Below are positions 35,689 through 44,870 of a stretch of 64,000 nt of DNA, in pieces (position 1 is the first letter of the stretch; every line of letters begins with the position of its first letter). The position numbers were made by a program, and so were the translations under genes. The DNA lies in NCBI GenBank assembly GCA_965206395.1, contig CBDBJK010000038.1, forward strand, positions 1-64,000, given 5' to 3'. The stretch is from CBDBJK01 sp965206395 (GTDB taxonomy: Bacteria > Chloroflexota > Dehalococcoidia > Lucifugimonadales > CATOSD01). The notes beneath the pieces are model-generated. The model searched no databases. It was not told the DNA's origin and saw only the letters and a program-made list of their open reading frames with translations.

Positions 35689-37863
35689 GTGGAAGCCTTG
35701 CTTGCCAAAGTTAAGGATTATCTACCTGACGAAAAAGTGGATATAGTCAGCGAGGCCTATCGCTTTGCGGAGAACGCCCACTCAGGACAGGTGAGGCTCT
35801 CCGGTGAGCCGTTTATCGAACACCCTCTGCAAACGGCGATGTTTCTTGCAGACCTCAGACTCGACGCTAACACCCTGGCCGCCGCGCTTCTTCACGATGT
35901 AGTGGAGGATTGTGACGTACGCTCTGAAGAGTTGGAAGAAAAGTTCGGCTCGGAGGTTGCTAGACTTGTAGACGGCGTTACAAAACTGACTCAGACCGAA
36001 TTGATGTCGGAAGAACCAGGCCAGGAATCAGGCTCGGATGCCAACGGTGATTTCGCCCAGGCGGCCACTCTCAGAAAGATGCTGATGGCGATGGCAGAGG
36101 ATATCAGAGTAGTCCTTATCAAGCTGGCCGACCGTCTGCATAACATGAGGACGCTCAAGGCGTTGCCTTCCCACAGGCGGCTGGCAATTGCGCAGGAGAC
36201 GCTCGAAATCTACGCTCCGCTCGCCCATCGACTCGGCATATGGGAAATAAAGTGGCGTCTGGAAGACCTCGCCTTTCAGCACTTGAACCCGAAGGCCTAT
36301 CGCGAAATCTCGAAGCTATTAAGCTCCGAGCGCGAGGAGCGCGAGGAGTACATCGAGCGCGTAGTTTACCTGGTGAAAGCCGAACTAGAGCAGGCAGGTA
36401 TTGAGGCTGAGGTTACCGGTCGGCCAAAGCATATTTACAGTATTCACAAAAAGATCGAGAGGTACGCGACAGAGCACAAAGAGGTTGGCGAAATATATGA
36501 CCTGTTCGCGCTTCGAGTTCTCGTAAAGGAAATCAAGGACTGTTACGCCGTTCTGGGGGTCGTGCATAACAAGTGGCATCCGCTCCCAGGTCAATTTGAC
36601 GACTACATCGCAAATCCGAAGGATAACCTTTATCAGGCTCTGCACACTACCGTGCTGTGTGAGGATGCCTGCCCCGTTGAGGTACAAATCAAGACTCAGG
36701 AGAGCCACAATGTCGCAGAGTATGGGGTAGCGGCCCACTGGTTATACAAGGAAGGCTCTTCCAACGACATTCAATTCGAGCAGAAGATGACCTGGCTACG
36801 CCAACTGCTTGAATGGCAGCGAGATGTCAGCGGAGCCGAAGAGTTCCTTGAGTCATTCAAGACCGACGTATTCAAAAACCAGGTGTTTGTCTATACTCCA
36901 AAAGGAGAGCTAAAGGAGTTGCCTGCAGGTGCAACTCCACTGGACTTCGCTTATCGTATACACTCTGACGTTGGAAACCGCTGCATCGGTGGTAAAGTCA
37001 ACGGCAAGCTGGTGCCCCTGCATTATCAACTGCAAAACGGCGACACGGTGCAAATACTGACGAGCAAGGCTATGCGCGGCCCAAGCCTGGACTGGCTCAA
37101 CACGAATCTGGGCTACGTTAACACCACCTCCGCGCGTTCGAAGATTCGCCAGTGGTTCAATCGTCAGGAGCGGAGCATCAATATCCAGAGAGGAAAGGAC
37201 CTCTTTAACAAGCAGATTCGCAGGTTGAACGTAAGGACAGTCGATCTTGAGATAGCAAAACTGATGAAGCTCGACCAGGTTGACGAATTTTTCGCAGCCC
37301 TCGGAAGCGGCGCGATAACCATCGCCCAAATCGTGAGCAAGCTATCTTCCGATGATTCGCTGGCCCCTGAGAAAAATACTCCTGTCAAAGTCCCGGCAGT
37401 CGGCCCGGCGTCAGGCATCGAAGTTCTGGGTGTAGGAGACCTGCTCACGCGGATGGCACGCTGTTGCAGCCCGATTCAAGGCGAGGACATTATCGGTTAT
37501 ATCACCAGAAGTAGAGGGGTCACGGTGCATCGCGCTAGCTGCCCCAATGTCATGGCTGAAACGGAAACAGAGAGGCTTGTGCCGGTGGGCTGGGGCAGGA
37601 TTCAAACCCTTTACCCTGTAAGAATCCAAATCGAGGCTTTCGATCGCGTTGGATTATTGAAGGATGTCACTTCCCTTGTTTCAGAGGAACGTGTTAACAT
37701 AGCATCTTGCGTATCAGAAGAATATGAAGACATTAGCATTATATCGCTCACGGTCTACATCGACAGCATCGGCCAATTGGACCGCGTGTTCTCCAAATTG
37801 GAAGGCGTAAAAGGAGTCATTGCCGTCGCCAGGGCCACACAGTCTCAGAGTCGAGCGAATTAA
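35689..37863 (+). CDS. rel: Bifunctional (p)ppGpp synthetase/hydrolase, RelA/SpoT type
   Basis: 724 aa. Domain order: HD hydrolase (FIEHPLQTAMFLADL, LLHDVVEDCD, ADRLHNMRTL), synthetase (RPKHIYSIHKKI, YDLFALRVLV, DNLYQALHTTV, EVQIKT), TGS (VFVYTPKGELKELPAGATPLDFAYRIHSDVG), a zinc-finger/CC region (RCCSPIQGEDIIGYI) and a C-terminal ACT domain. The hydrolase HD motif is intact, so both activities are expected. It governs the stringent response. The GTG start has AGGAG 9 nt upstream. The rpsT gene follows 22 bp after the stop. Confidence 0.95.
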   Translation: MEALLAKVKDYLPDEKVDIVSEAYRFAENAHSGQVRLSGEPFIEHPLQTAMFLADLRLDANTLAAALLHDVVEDCDVRSEELEEKFGSEVARLVDGVTKLTQTELMSEEPGQESGSDANGDFAQAATLRKMLMAMAEDIRVVLIKLADRLHNMRTLKALPSHRRLAIAQETLEIYAPLAHRLGIWEIKWRLEDLAFQHLNPKAYREISKLLSSEREEREEYIERVVYLVKAELEQAGIEAEVTGRPKHIYSIHKKIERYATEHKEVGEIYDLFALRVLVKEIKDCYAVLGVVHNKWHPLPGQFDDYIANPKDNLYQALHTTVLCEDACPVEVQIKTQESHNVAEYGVAAHWLYKEGSSNDIQFEQKMTWLRQLLEWQRDVSGAEEFLESFKTDVFKNQVFVYTPKGELKELPAGATPLDFAYRIHSDVGNRCIGGKVNGKLVPLHYQLQNGDTVQILTSKAMRGPSLDWLNTNLGYVNTTSARSKIRQWFNRQERSINIQRGKDLFNKQIRRLNVRTVDLEIAKLMKLDQVDEFFAALGSGAITIAQIVSKLSSDDSLAPEKNTPVKVPAVGPASGIEVLGVGDLLTRMARCCSPIQGEDIIGYITRSRGVTVHRASCPNVMAETETERLVPVGWGRIQTLYPVRIQIEAFDRVGLLKDVTSLVSEERVNIASCVSEEYEDISIISLTVYIDSIGQLDRVFSKLEGVKGVIAVARATQSQSRAN

Positions 37864-37885
37864 GTGCAAGGAGGTTCGAGTAGAT

Positions 37886-38143
37886 TTGCCCAGCCCAAAA
37901 TCAGCACGAGTATCGGTAAGAAGGCACGCGAAGAACGCGCCTCTTCGTACAAAGGCCAGAACGTTCATCGCCAAGGCGCGTAGGCTTTTGTCCGGGGATG
38001 ACATTGAAGCCGCTGAGTTGGCCGTGAAAGAGGCCGTTATAGCATTAGACAAGGCTGCTCAAAAGGGCGCGTTGCATCAGAATAACGCAGATCGTCGGAA
38101 GTCGCGTATCATGAAACAGTTGCATCAGGTCAAGGAAGCCTGA
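37886..38143 (+). CDS. rpsT: 30S ribosomal protein S20
   Basis: 85 aa from a TTG start with AAGGAGG about 11 nt upstream. The basic helical bundle is typical: SVRRHAKNAPLRTKARTFIAKARR, EAAELAVKEAVIALDKAAQKG and HQNNADRRKSRIMKQLHQ. S20 binds 16S rRNA. A longer in-frame reading upstream has no ribosome site and overlaps the rel gene. A non-AUG start is known for S20 genes in other bacteria and is associated with autoregulation there. Confidence 0.92.
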   Translation: MPSPKSARVSVRRHAKNAPLRTKARTFIAKARRLLSGDDIEAAELAVKEAVIALDKAAQKGALHQNNADRRKSRIMKQLHQVKEA

Positions 38144-38294
38144 GGAGTAATCGAAGCTGCGTTTTTCCGGTCAAGTAATCGCCAGAGGGAAGCCTCGACG
38201 CAGGCATGCGAATAGATCGTCTTTTCGCACAATGACCGTGAATTTGCACTCAAATACCTGGGAACCTATCCAGCCCTGACGAATTGCTATATCG

Positions 38295-38324
38295 TTGACA
38301 AAAAATGGTCAAGCACGATAAAAT
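38295..38324 (+). promoter_or_regulatory. Sigma70-type promoter of the rpsP operon
   Basis: A perfect TTGACA is followed after 18 nt by TAAAAT. The rpsP start is 50 bp downstream. Confidence 0.6.
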
Positions 38325-38373
38325 TTGGCTGGTTATTACGTAAGTCAGAGTTCGAAATTGAGAGCGATATTTT

Positions 38374-38631
38374 ATGCTTAGATTGAGATTGAAACGTGTG
38401 GGAGCTAGGAATCAGCCTAGCTATCGCATCGTTGTCGCGGATGCCAGGGCGGCACGCGACGGCGCTTTTGTGGAGCAAGTAGGACATTACAATCCCATGA
38501 CCGACCCTCCTACCATCGTCGTAGATGAGGAGAAAGCCCTGAAGTGGCTGCGTCTAGGAGCACAGCCTTCAGATTCGGTTGTGAGGCTGCTCAGGAATCT
38601 GGGAACCCTAGACAAAGTCAAGAACCCATGA
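38374..38631 (+). CDS. rpsP: 30S ribosomal protein S16
   Basis: 85 aa. LRLRLKRVGARNQPSYRIVVADARAARDG and VEQVGHYNPMTDPP are S16 landmarks. It overlaps the start of khpA by ATGA-type coupling (38628-38631). It heads the rpsP-khpA-rimM cluster, which in many bacteria continues with trmD and rplS; those are missing here. Confidence 0.95.
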   Translation: MLRLRLKRVGARNQPSYRIVVADARAARDGAFVEQVGHYNPMTDPPTIVVDEEKALKWLRLGAQPSDSVVRLLRNLGTLDKVKNP

Positions 38632-38855
38632 AAGAGTTAGTCGAATACATCGCAAAATCGATTGCTTCTCACCCGGATGAAGTCAAAGTCACCGAGGAAG
38701 AAGATGACGGGCGCATTCTGCTCAGGCTGGAAGTCGCGCCAGACGACAAGGGCAAGGTCATTGGTCGCCAGGGACGTGTCGCACAGTCGATACGTGCACT
38801 GCTCCGGGTGGCTGCGGTAAAACAAGGCACTCGTGCTGTCCTCGAAATCGTTTAG
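38628..38855 (+). CDS. khpA: KH-domain RNA-binding protein KhpA
   Basis: 75 aa, a single KH domain with the GxxG loop in KVIGRQGRVAQSIRALL. KhpA binds RNA broadly, usually with KhpB/Jag. The ATG overlaps the rpsP stop, so it is translationally coupled. Confidence 0.93.
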   Translation: MKELVEYIAKSIASHPDEVKVTEEEDDGRILLRLEVAPDDKGKVIGRQGRVAQSIRALLRVAAVKQGTRAVLEIV

Positions 38856-38896
38856 CGCGATTAGGGTATTGAACTCACTTCAAGAGCCTTCGATCT

Positions 38897-39436
38897 GTGG
38901 TTGAACCAGTTAGCGCAGATGAACACAAGCCCTCACAAAATGATGAGGATATGGTCATTGTTGGGCAAATCAAGGGCGCTTGGGGACTACGGGGCGACCT
39001 GAAGATAGAAGTCCTCACGGACAATCCAGAGCGTTTCTCGCCAGGGAAAGCGTTGTATCTTGAGGGTCAGCTTGTTCAAGTCGAGCACTCGCGAAGTATC
39101 AGGGGTGGAATCCTGGTCAAGGTCGATACTGTTAACGATCGAACCAAAGCGGCTTCGCTCCACGGCAAAATTCTCTCCATACCCCAGCAAGAAGTTGAAC
39201 CGCTACCTGAAGGCTCATATTACCATTTCCAACTCTTGGATATTGCCGTATGGACCGAAGAAGGCGAGTATCTGGGCGTACTGAAAGAAATCCTGTCCAC
39301 CGGCAGCAACGACGTGTACGTGATCAAGGACGGCGACAAAAAAGAACTGCTGATTCCTGCGCTGGAAGAAGTCATACTGGAAGTCAACGTGCCAGATGAC
39401 AGAATGACAGTTCGTCTGCTAGAAGGGCTGAGGTAG
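38897..39436 (+). CDS. rimM: Ribosome maturation factor RimM
   Basis: 179 aa. The N-terminal RimM domain shows VIVGQIKGAWGLRGDLKIEVLTDNPERF, and the PRC-barrel C-terminal half shows YYHFQLLDIAVWTEEGEYLGVLKEIL, NDVYVI, KELLIPAL. RimM acts in 16S processing with S19. The GTG start is the first available in frame; an alternative ATG lies 54 bp downstream. A terminator follows 30 bp after the stop. Confidence 0.93.
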   Translation: MVEPVSADEHKPSQNDEDMVIVGQIKGAWGLRGDLKIEVLTDNPERFSPGKALYLEGQLVQVEHSRSIRGGILVKVDTVNDRTKAASLHGKILSIPQQEVEPLPEGSYYHFQLLDIAVWTEEGEYLGVLKEILSTGSNDVYVIKDGDKKELLIPALEEVILEVNVPDDRMTVRLLEGLR

Positions 39437-39466
39437 TCTCAGGGGGCGGGCAATCGGGGCAACAAA

Positions 39467-39493
39467 AAGCGGGCCTGAGAATAAGGCCCGCTT
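39467..39493 (+). terminator. Rho-independent terminator after rimM
   Basis: A 10-bp stem (AAGCGGGCCT / AGGCCCGCTT) with a 7-nt loop. It closes the rpsP-khpA-rimM operon just before an IS5-type insertion. Confidence 0.8.
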
Positions 39494-39541
39494 CAAAATG
39501 CCCTAATATCTGAATGAAACAGATTAGGTTGTGTTGACATT

Positions 39542-40324
39542 TCATCTGAGCCATATGAGAGCACCGACGAAGTTCAAGAATCCCAGGAAACGCGATGACA
39601 GCTTGTCAAAGCGAGAGAAGATATGCCGGTAGTGCTTGATCTTGTTGATGAAACACTCCACAAGGTGGCGCTCTCGGTAAAGGTACTCATCATACTCTCG
39701 TGGCGTCTTTCGATTTGACCGAGGTGGAATCACAGGTAACGCGCCCCTGCCCAGGATGCATTGGAGAAAATCCATCGAATCGTATCCCTTATCAGCAATC
39801 ACATGCTCGGTTTCGAAATCAGCTATCAATGCCTGTGCCTGGGTGATGTCGTGACGTTGACCTGCTGTGAGCTCAAAGCGCAACGGGTTGCCCAATCCAT
39901 CCACGCTCACGTGGATCTTGGTACTGAACCCGCCTCGGCTCCGGCCAAGAGCTTGGGCCGATTGGCCACCGTTTTTTTGGAGGCTCCAGCAGCACAGGGA
40001 TGAGCGCGAACCACAGTGCTATCACAGTGCTATCACAGTGCTATCAATGATGACATGCTCCATATCGGGGTCTTGCACAAAATGCTGATGCATTCGTTCC
40101 CATACACCCTTTTCACACCAGCGTGCGAAGCGCTTATATACGCTGTTCCAGTGACCGTAGTGCTCAGGCAGCAGTCTCCAAGGAGCACCACTTCGTGCCA
40201 TCCACAGGATGGCCTCGACGTAGCGCCTGCAATCGTCCTCCTCTCCAACGTAGAGGTCTGGGCATGAGCGCAGAAATTCAAGGATTTTCGACCATTGTTC
40301 ATTGCGTAATTCAGTCGTTGACAT
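39542..40324 (-). pseudogene. IS5-family transposase, broken by an 11-bp triplication
   Basis: The N-terminal part reads TTELRNEQWSKILEFL, GAPWRLLPEHYGHWNSVYKRF, then HVIIDSTV. At 40012-40044 the 11-bp unit CACAGTGCTAT occurs three times; the unmutated version would read IDSTVVRAH, the first catalytic aspartate motif. The extra 22 bp create an immediate stop. A further shift at a run of seven A (TCCAAAAAAACGG) is needed to reach the C-terminal frame (GRSRGGFSTKIHVSVDG, VIADKGYDSMD, YLYRERHLVECFINKIKHYRH). The A-run shift is common in this IS group; the triplication is not. Confidence 0.8.
40012..40044. repeat. Three tandem 11-bp units inside the IS5-type transposase
   Basis: CACAGTGCTAT in three consecutive copies (40012-40022, 40023-40033, 40034-40044). 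The same array is in the second IS copy at 54396-54428. Confidence 0.9.
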
Positions 40325-40361
40325 GTATCCATTATGCACCAAATGTCAACACAACCTAGTG

Positions 40362-40658
40362 CTATCCTTGCGCAGATTTGCTCAGTTCCGCGCCAGCAGT
40401 AAATCCCACTCGCTTGTGCGCTGGGACAGTTATCAAGTTTCCTGCGCTGCCACCCCGGATGGGGCGCACCCTTCTGGCCTTTACGTCCCTAACTTCAAAA
40501 GAGCCAAAGCCTGTCAGAACAACCCTATCGCCGGCAGCCAGCGCTTCTTGAACGCTGTCAAGGACTGCCTTGAGCGCTGCCTCACCCTGCGCTCTGGAGC
40601 TGCCCATTTTCGCCGCGACTCGTGCGCTGAGGTCGCTTTTCCTTAACGTTGTTGCCAT
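40362..40658 (-). CDS. hup: HU-family histone-like DNA-binding protein
   Basis: 98 aa. The HU fold shows KSDLSARVAAKMGSSRAQGEAALKAVLDSVQEAL, then GDRVVLTGFGSFEV and the DNA-binding arm RRVRPIRGGSAGNLITVPAHKRVGFTAGAEL. HU dimers bend DNA and organise the nucleoid. The ATG has AAGGAGG 6 nt upstream; the longer in-frame reading upstream has no ribosome site. A promoter is listed on the minus strand. Confidence 0.93.
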   Translation of the reverse strand: MATTLRKSDLSARVAAKMGSSRAQGEAALKAVLDSVQEALAAGDRVVLTGFGSFEVRDVKARRVRPIRGGSAGNLITVPAHKRVGFTAGAELSKSAQG

Positions 40659-40714
40659 TATTACCTCCTTCTTCTGCGTGCCAAACCAAAATACCCTGCC
40701 CACCTCTCTAGCAA

Positions 40715-40744
40715 GGTATACAAGGTCGCGGCAGGCTTTGTCAA
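40715..40744 (-). promoter_or_regulatory. Sigma70-type promoter of hup
   Basis: On the minus strand TTGACA is followed after 18 nt by TATACC, about 57 bp before the hup start. The yebC promoter runs in the opposite direction about 90 bp away. Confidence 0.55.
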
Positions 40745-40830
40745 GGGTTTTTTGGCACTCCAACCCACAGTATTGCGTCCGGCGGGTTGGCGGATGGCTG
40801 GGAATTCCAATTCTCCTTACGTCATCCCTT

Positions 40831-40859
40831 TTGACCATATTTGGGCCTCATGCTAAAAT
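40831..40859 (+). promoter_or_regulatory. Sigma70-type promoter of yebC
   Basis: TTGACC and TAAAAT are separated by 17 nt. The yebC ATG is 40 bp downstream with a GAGGAGA site. Confidence 0.6.
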
Positions 40860-40898
40860 TGACTTGCGCTTGGGTTGTCACCGAAGAGGAGAATTCAT

Positions 40899-41657
40899 AT
40901 GTCAGGACACTCAAAATGGTCTACGATAAAGCACGGCAAGGCAATCAGCGATGCCCGGAGGGGTAAGCTATTTACAAAGCTAACGCGGGAGATTATTTCC
41001 GCGGCTCGCCAGGGTGGTGCCAACGCAGATATGAATGTACGCCTTCGAATGGCAGTACAGCGAGCCAGAGACAGCAACATGCCTCTGGACAATATCGAAA
41101 GAGCCATCAAAAGGGCCACTGGAGATGGCAGCGACAACGACCAGATGGTAGAGGTCGTATACGAGGGTTACGGGCCTGGAGGTACTGCAATCCTACTGCA
41201 GACCATCACTGATAACAAGAATCGCACGGTCTCTGACATTCGATCTACCTTGACGAAGGCAGGCGGCAACCTCGCTCAAACCGGGGCGGTTGCCTGGCAG
41301 TTCGAACAGAAGGGCGTTGTCGTAGTCAAGGCCGAGCCGGACCAGGCAGAAGAGTTGGCTCTTATCGCGATTGACGCAGGCGCAGACGACTTTGAAACCT
41401 TCGAATCGACCCTGCATCTATACTCGACTCCTGACAAACTGGAGGAAATCCGAAAGACTCTCACGGAGTCCGACGCCAAGATTCAGTCATCGGAGATTTC
41501 CATGTTGCCTAGCATTCCGGTTTCTCTGGAAGATAAGGCAGCCCTGCAAACATTGCGATTGCTGGACCGCCTCGAAGAGCTAGACGACGTGCAGAGGGTG
41601 TTTTCCAACGCTGACTTCTCGGACGACGTGCTAGAACAGTATGGCAGCGAGGAATAG
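40899..41657 (+). CDS. yebC: YebC/TACO1-family regulator or translation factor
   Basis: 252 aa. The N-terminal GHSKWSTIKHGKAISDARRGKLFTKLTREI, then NVRLRMAVQRARDSNMPLDNIERAIKR and YGPGGTAILLQTITDNKNRT are diagnostic. Relatives have been described as transcriptional regulators and, more recently, as factors easing ribosome stalling at proline stretches. The ATG has GAGGAGA upstream. ruvC and ruvA follow, a frequent arrangement in bacteria. Confidence 0.94.
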   Translation: MSGHSKWSTIKHGKAISDARRGKLFTKLTREIISAARQGGANADMNVRLRMAVQRARDSNMPLDNIERAIKRATGDGSDNDQMVEVVYEGYGPGGTAILLQTITDNKNRTVSDIRSTLTKAGGNLAQTGAVAWQFEQKGVVVVKAEPDQAEELALIAIDAGADDFETFESTLHLYSTPDKLEEIRKTLTESDAKIQSSEISMLPSIPVSLEDKAALQTLRLLDRLEELDDVQRVFSNADFSDDVLEQYGSEE

Positions 41658-41784
41658 CCACAATCGACTTTGGCATGGCTATATCATCCGGGATAGTCAT
41701 ATTTATGTACAATTTGCGCAAGGTGTCAATCCTTGTAAAAGTGCTATATTCTAAATTAGGATTATGCACCTGTGAGGATTGAGT

Positions 41785-42282
41785 ATGCGTGTCCTTGGCG
41801 TAGACCCTGGGACATTCCGTATGGGCGTAGGAGTGGTCGATTCCGAGCGAGGAGAGTTGAGCCTGGTATATTCAGGCGTGTTAACTCCCACAAAGAGCGA
41901 CCCCCTGTCCGTAAGGCTTCATTACGTTTATGAGCAGCTAATTCAGCTGATGCAGGAATGGACACCCTCCGCAGTCGCTATAGAGGAACCATTCGTAGCG
42001 CGCAATATCAAGGCGGCGATGGCTGTCGGTCAGGCCCAGGGAGTAGCTATGGTGGCTGCCGCGCACCACGGCCTTGAAGCGTATGGCTATTCGCCAAGGG
42101 CTGTGAAACAATCGGTCACTGACTATGGCGGAAGCTCGAAATCCCAGGTGCAAGATATGGTCGGTATTTTACTGGGGCTACCCGACGAATCGCGGCAACC
42201 TTCGGACGCAGCAGACGCCCTTGCGGTAGCCATATGTCATATCAACGCCAGCCACGTATCGCAATTGATCATCCGCGAGTAA
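41785..42282 (+). CDS. ruvC: Holliday junction endonuclease RuvC
   Basis: 165 aa. The RNase H-like fold carries the four acidic catalytic residues: Asp in RVLGVDPGTFRMG, Glu in AVAIEEPFVARN, and the C-terminal pair in SDAADALAVAICH. RuvC cuts Holliday junctions. The ATG with GAGG 7 nt upstream is preferred to a TTG two codons earlier. ruvA follows almost immediately; ruvB is not in the window. Confidence 0.95.
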   Translation: MRVLGVDPGTFRMGVGVVDSERGELSLVYSGVLTPTKSDPLSVRLHYVYEQLIQLMQEWTPSAVAIEEPFVARNIKAAMAVGQAQGVAMVAAAHHGLEAYGYSPRAVKQSVTDYGGSSKSQVQDMVGILLGLPDESRQPSDAADALAVAICHINASHVSQLIIRE

Positions 42283-42294
42283 TTGGGTTTTCAC

Positions 42295-42882
42295 TTGGTA
42301 TCATCACTAATCTCATCCATACAGGGTTCACTCGAAAGCGTCGGCCCTGACAGAGTTGACATCTCAGTTGGTGGCGTGACCTTCCAAATTAACGTGCCCG
42401 CGTCATCGGCTGATGGCATTGGTCGGGTTGGCGACCACGTTCGCCTGTTTACCTCCCTTCAGGTGCGAGAAGACAGCCTTACGCTCTACGGCTTTCTCTC
42501 AGAAGAAGCGCGCACCGCGTTCGAGACGTTAATTGGCATAAGCGGCATCGGGCCGAAAGTCGCCTTGAGTGTACTATCGAGATTTACCCCTGCCTCGCTT
42601 GCAGTCGCCGTCAGCGCGGCAGACGCCGACGCATTTGTTGGCGTGCCTGGGGTCGGCAAGAAAACCGCCGGGCGCATCATACTTGAGTTGAAAGGAAAGC
42701 TGGCGGTCGACTGGGCCGTCGATCTTCCCACTGGCGGAGATGGCGACGTTTTCGAAGCGCTCACTGCCCTGGGCTACACAGTGTCTGAGGCTAGAGAAGC
42801 CATGTCCTCAATCCAATCTGATAGCGCACTCTCGGTCGAGGACAAGGTGCGGCTAGCTCTTCAGCAAATGGCAGGCGGCTGA
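42295..42882 (+). CDS. ruvA: Holliday junction DNA helicase subunit RuvA
   Basis: 195 aa from TTG 42295; an alternative TTG at 42283 directly follows the ruvC stop, and neither has a convincing ribosome site, so translation may depend on coupling. The OB domain (SIQGSLESVGPDRVDISVGGV), tandem helix-hairpin-helix motifs (LIGISGIGPKVALSVL, FVGVPGVGKKTAGRIILELKGKL) and the C-terminal UBA-like domain (ALTALGYTVSEAREAM) are all present. RuvA tetramers recognise the Holliday junction and load RuvB. Confidence 0.93.
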   Translation: MVSSLISSIQGSLESVGPDRVDISVGGVTFQINVPASSADGIGRVGDHVRLFTSLQVREDSLTLYGFLSEEARTAFETLIGISGIGPKVALSVLSRFTPASLAVAVSAADADAFVGVPGVGKKTAGRIILELKGKLAVDWAVDLPTGGDGDVFEALTALGYTVSEAREAMSSIQSDSALSVEDKVRLALQQMAGG

Positions 42883-42889
42883 AACCCTG

Positions 42890-43672
42890 ATGTCGTCTAC
42901 CTATGACTCGTGGGCCGACATTTACGACTCCGTGTACTCCTACGTTAGAGATGACATTCCCCTTTATGTCGAAGAGGCCCTGAGCGCCGGAGGCAGGGTG
43001 CTAGAACTGGGCTGCGGCACTGGCAGGGTAGCGATCCCTATCGCCGAGGCCGGTGTGGATATAGTCGGTGTGGATTTCTCCACAGCTATGCTTGACGCGA
43101 CCCGGCGCAAGATGGAGAAACTTCAGGGACTCAAAGGCTCGCTGACACTCGTCCATTCAGATATGCGCGACTTCTCGTTCGGCGAGCAGGATGAAAAGTT
43201 CAGCCTCGTTATCATTCCGTTTCGAGGATTCCTATCCCTCCTCACTGTCGAGGACGAGGTTAACACCCTCCTCAGCATCAAGCGTCATCTGGCACCGGGC
43301 GGCAGGCTGATATTCAACATCTTCGTGCCAGACCTGAACATGCTGCTTCAGGAAGGCGATACTCCCTATCACTTCCGCGATGTCACCGACCCTCAGACTG
43401 GAACGAGATACGTGCTATGGCAGCAGAGCGGCTATGACAACTACAACCAGATAATCAGCGCTCGCATAATCGTAGAGGAATTAGATTCGGACGGAGTGGT
43501 GGGCAAGCGGCTCTACCGCGACTTCCAACTTCGGTACGTTCACTACTGGGAAATGCACCATCTCCTGGTGATGTGCGGCTACGAAATCCTGAACGTTTTC
43601 GGCGATTTCGACGGCTCGCCCTTCGATGAGACCAGTTCTGAAATGGTCTGGGTAGTCGAGGCAACTCCTTAG
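42890..43672 (+). CDS. Class I SAM-dependent methyltransferase
   Basis: 260 aa. Motif I is VLELGCGTGRVAIPIAEAG, followed by VDFSTAMLDATRRKM and HSDMRDFSF (post-I and motif II regions), then a C-terminal part with HHLLVMCGYEILNVFGDFD. The substrate is unknown; the architecture is the common Methyltransf_25-like type. It starts 8 nt after the ruvA stop and may be cotranscribed with it. Confidence 0.87.
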   Translation: MSSTYDSWADIYDSVYSYVRDDIPLYVEEALSAGGRVLELGCGTGRVAIPIAEAGVDIVGVDFSTAMLDATRRKMEKLQGLKGSLTLVHSDMRDFSFGEQDEKFSLVIIPFRGFLSLLTVEDEVNTLLSIKRHLAPGGRLIFNIFVPDLNMLLQEGDTPYHFRDVTDPQTGTRYVLWQQSGYDNYNQIISARIIVEELDSDGVVGKRLYRDFQLRYVHYWEMHHLLVMCGYEILNVFGDFDGSPFDETSSEMVWVVEATP

Positions 43673-44870
43673 CTTCAAACCCCAAGATGCCCGCCCCTTC
43701 CCGATTTACATACGAACCTCACTTTCTCCACCGCGCACCTAATTGTCCGATGTGGCAGCCTTAACGCTATCCACGTTAGCTACAAGTGCGTTGTATCTAT
43801 CAGAGCGCTCGAAATTTCAGACAAGGTATATGCGTTGCGAGGTGGAGTTATGACAATCATGGGAAACAGAAATAAGAAGTTTGGAGCAGCATTTCTGCCG
43901 ATCATAATCATTCTGATTGCAGCTTGCGGAGGGGCAGTCAGCGCCGTCGCCACCGACGATGGCATCACGAATACGTCATTGGAAGCTCCAGCAGTAGAGG
44001 CGACCACTGCGCCTGCGACAAGCGCAGCCAGCTCATCCCTGGCCAGCACATTGGACGCCGATGCCATCGTCGCCGCTCAAGGAGAAGTGCTCAATCGAAT
44101 ATACGAGGACTTGCTTCCATCGGTCGTCCATATTCAGGTATCCCAGCGAGTTGACAGCTCTGGTCAAGGGCGTCAGTTCCAGTCCCCATTTGGGTCTGAT
44201 GGATTTCCAGGCGCTCCACAGACTCCGCCCGACCTTCTGAGGCAAGGCGAAGGTTCCGGCTTCGTTTGGAGCGACGAAGGGTACATAGTGACGAACCATC
44301 ACGTGATTGACGACGCCGACCGCGTAACCGTTATTTTCGCCGATGGAACCCAGGTGGAAGCCGAAGTCTTGGGCAGCGACCCTGACTCTGATCTGGCGGT
44401 TCTCAAGGTGAATATGGAGGCTGGGCACCTTCGCGCCGTTACACTTGGAGACAGCGACGCCGCTAAAGTTGGCGAATTGGTCGCCGCCATTGGCAATCCC
44501 TTTGGTCAAGACTTCACACTCACCACGGGCATTGTGAGCGCGGTAGGACGCACGATTCAAAGCGGCAACAGTCAGTTCTCCGTGCCTGAGGTTATCCAGA
44601 CCGACGCGGCGATCAGCCCCGGCAACTCCGGTGGTCCTCTTCTCGACAGAATGGGCAGAGTCATCGGCATCAACACCCAGATAATCAGTCGCGGTGGCGG
44701 GAACGCCGGCATTGGTTTCGCTGTGCCGATAAATACGGCTAAACAGGTGATACCCGTCCTCATCGATCAAGGGCGATACGAGTACGCATGGCTCGGCATA
44801 AGCGGCGCGCAGCTTACGCAAGACATAGCTGAAGCGCGCGGCCTGCCGGTGGACACTCGCGGAGTGCTAG

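Larger units (their letters stand above)
39527..40356 (-). mobile_element. IS5-family insertion sequence of 830 bp, copy 1
   Basis: The ends are inverted repeats GGTTGTGTTGACATTT, flanked by TA on each side. A second copy (53911-54740) in the same orientation differs at two visible bases. It lies between the rimM terminator and hup, 5 bp after the hup stop. Confidence 0.9.

Noticed and set aside
40012..40044. CRISPR-like short repeats
   Set aside because: They are three contiguous 11-bp units without spacers, inside a transposase gene.
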